Assembly: GCA_934255105.1 (NCBI GenBank)
Contig: CAKQNH010000028.1
Span: 1 to 15,733 of the forward strand
Length of the DNA: 15,733 nucleotides
Source: an uncultured Pirellulaceae bacterium
Lineage (GTDB): Bacteria > Planctomycetota > Planctomycetia > Pirellulales > Pirellulaceae
Reading direction: 5' to 3'
The notes under the pieces are model-generated. The model saw nothing but the letters and a program-made list of their open reading frames with translations, searched no databases and had not been told where the DNA came from. The stretch's first letter is position 1. Each line of letters begins with the position of its first letter. Of this stretch, positions 14,181-15,733 are shown in pieces. Made by a program: the position numbers and the translations under genes.

Positions 14181-15733
14181 ATGCAAAATAGTTCTGCTGG
14201 AAAGCATACGCCAACCGCCAGCAAAGGCGCATTCGATCCGTGGCTACTGTGGGTCGCATTCCGCAAGCACTGGGGATGGGTGTTGCCTCTGGGTGTCATT
14301 TTGGCTACTGTCGCTGGCTCATCTGTTTGGTACTCGTTTGTTCCCGAATACGAAGCCACCCACATCCTGGAAGCCAATCGCGATTATGTCTTGTCGCAGA
14401 CGGTGGGATCAGCCACTCGCGACCTATCTCGCAGCGAGCGCCAGTTGATCACCAATGCCATCGTCCTAGATCCTGTCTTGGCTAACGATGCCCTGAAGCT
14501 CGCTCCTAGCTTGGCCGATCCTGCCACGGCTGAACGCCGCATTCGAGAGCAGCTGCAGATCGGTAACGCGGGCACCGAGAATCTACTGACTATTTCGTAT
14601 CGCGAGACCGACAAGGAAATGGCTGCTGCGGTGTGTAATGCAATTGCCGAGTCGTACCTGCAGGTCCGTCGCCGCTTTGACGACGACCGCATGGGGAATG
14701 TCGAACGCTGGTTGGCTCAGCCAATCGAACAGTGGAAGCGGAACGTTGAGAACCTGCGTGCGACTCTCTCCGATTTGACCAGAGCCGCTCAAGGCTATGA
14801 TCCGTTCAAAGCAACCAGTGCGTTGGCTAACGATGCATCGAAAATTGGCGAAATTCGCAGCACTTTGGCAAATCTCCAGGCTGAGGAAACCATCCTGGTC
14901 GCGCGGCTTAAAGTACTCGAGTCGCAAGAGGAGCCAGATATCAATGAATCGGCCCTTGATCCTCTCAAAGTTGAAGAGTTTGTCGCTAATGATCGACAAG
15001 TGCAGAAGATTAAAGTGTCGATCAGCGACGTCGAAGAGAAAATTCGCCAGCTGGAAAGACGCGGCTCAGCCGCTATGTGGGAGCAACGCTACCAGACATG
15101 GAAAGAAGACCTGAAACGCCTGGAAGGTGAGTTGGCACTTGCCGAAGAGCAGGCCCGCCAGCAGGCGCGCGGAACTATTGTAATGGTGTTGGCCGAACAG
15201 AGTGCCGCCAGCAAAGTGCGACTGATTCAGGACCTAAAAACGCAGCTTGCAAATATCAGGGCTAGGGCCGAGGCCGTCGCCTCGGATTACGACGCGGAAA
15301 AGCAACGCCTAGAAAAACTGGGAGGAGAAACTGCTGAAATCTTCTTCGCTCGCGAGGACTATGAACAGGCCGCCGCCATCCTCGGCCAACTCAATAATCG
15401 CCTTGCCGTGCTCAGAACCGAACGTGGACGCGGCAGCAGTGTCAGTACTATGGCCGCAGCCAAGCCGCCATCATGGCCCATTGAAGAAATCCCTATCAAA
15501 AAGATAGCCTTGGCGGCTATAGCGACTTTCTTCATGCCCTTCGCCCTCGCGGTTTTAATCGAGTTTCTAACGAAGCGCTTGACCAGCTCACGCAGCATCG
15601 ACTTCAGTACCGATCGGCCTGTTCTTGGTGAGATTGTCAAAATCCCAGGTGGCAGACAGGCCTCGCGCAACCATCGCTTGTTTGAAGAGAGCATCGACGC
15701 CATGCGCGCCAATCTACTCTTTAAGCTCGAAGG
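14181..15733 (+). CDS. Polysaccharide co-polymerase (Wzz/GumC-type), likely fused to tyrosine kinase; 3' end missing
   Basis: The frame opens at ATG 14181 and stays open to the right edge (517 codons plus two bases). An in-frame stop (TGA 14172-14174) just upstream makes this the first possible start; no SD is seen. The first membrane helix is about 33-53 (WVLPLGVILATVAGSS), followed by the periplasmic Wzz-like part (YEATHILEA, then TENLLTISYRETDKEMA), a long coiled coil (about 175-430, rich in Glu, Gln, Arg and Leu) and a second helix about 441-463. After it, RPVLGEIVKIPGG and FEESIDAMRANLLFKLE match the linker that precedes the P-loop of bacterial BY-kinases of the Wzc/EpsB type, so the full protein probably continues into a kinase domain. 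Such proteins regulate chain length and export of capsule or exopolysaccharide. The kinase part is inference because the sequence ends before a Walker A motif. Confidence 0.85.
   Translation, partial: MQNSSAGKHTPTASKGAFDPWLLWVAFRKHWGWVLPLGVILATVAGSSVWYSFVPEYEATHILEANRDYVLSQTVGSATRDLSRSERQLITNAIVLDPVLANDALKLAPSLADPATAERRIREQLQIGNAGTENLLTISYRETDKEMAAAVCNAIAESYLQVRRRFDDDRMGNVERWLAQPIEQWKRNVENLRATLSDLTRAAQGYDPFKATSALANDASKIGEIRSTLANLQAEETILVARLKVLESQEEPDINESALDPLKVEEFVANDRQVQKIKVSISDVEEKIRQLERRGSAAMWEQRYQTWKEDLKRLEGELALAEEQARQQARGTIVMVLAEQSAASKVRLIQDLKTQLANIRARAEAVASDYDAEKQRLEKLGGETAEIFFAREDYEQAAAILGQLNNRLAVLRTERGRGSSVSTMAAAKPPSWPIEEIPIKKIALAAIATFFMPFALAVLIEFLTKRLTSSRSIDFSTDRPVLGEIVKIPGGRQASRNHRLFEESIDAMRANLLFKLE

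Overview
The window looks like a chromosomal segment from a marine-type planctomycete, most likely Pirellulaceae-like. This is inferred from four things: a short eukaryote-type (class II) glutamine synthetase, a full Na+-translocating NADH:quinone oxidoreductase operon, an eight-helix exosortase beside exopolysaccharide genes, and short GC-rich intergenic repeats. Shine-Dalgarno (SD) sequences are uneven, good before several nqr genes and absent before others. No rRNA, tRNA, CRISPR array, transposase or phage gene was seen.

Layout: (1) Positions 2-322 (+) hold the C-terminal end of a PI-PLC/GDPD-like protein, converging on the next gene across an 81-base gap with a hairpin and a 21-bp tandem repeat. 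(2) Positions 404-10460 (-) hold ten tightly packed co-directional genes, transcribed right to left: nqrA, nqrB, nqrC, nqrD, nqrE, nqrF, apbE, nqrM, a class II glutamine synthetase, and an atypical kinase fused to a PP2C phosphatase. (3) Positions 10461-11007 are the nqr upstream region, with a perfect Rex-type palindrome and a second dyad. (4) Positions 11008-12120 (-) hold an unrecognised, probably exported protein whose N-terminus contains seven 15-bp tandem repeats. (5) Positions 12121-12695 are a divergent intergenic region with a sigma70-like promoter. (6) From 12696 onward (+) come a doubtful small ORF, an exosortase, and a Wzz/GumC-type polysaccharide co-polymerase that runs off the right edge.

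How the genes work together: NqrA-F form a membrane complex that oxidises NADH, reduces quinone and exports Na+. ApbE attaches FMN to the threonine of the SGAT motifs visible in both NqrB and NqrC. NqrM is needed for maturation, so the operon carries its own assembly factors. The palindrome upstream of nqrA fits control by the NADH/NAD+ sensor Rex. Glutamine synthetase follows nqrM in the same direction, and 7 bases after its stop lies a protein with the catalytic residues of both a Bud32/RIO-like kinase and a PP2C phosphatase. That pairing is the least conventional part of the window and suggests a local phospho-switch, possibly acting on nitrogen assimilation. The right-hand genes belong to an extracellular polysaccharide and surface-protein sorting locus.
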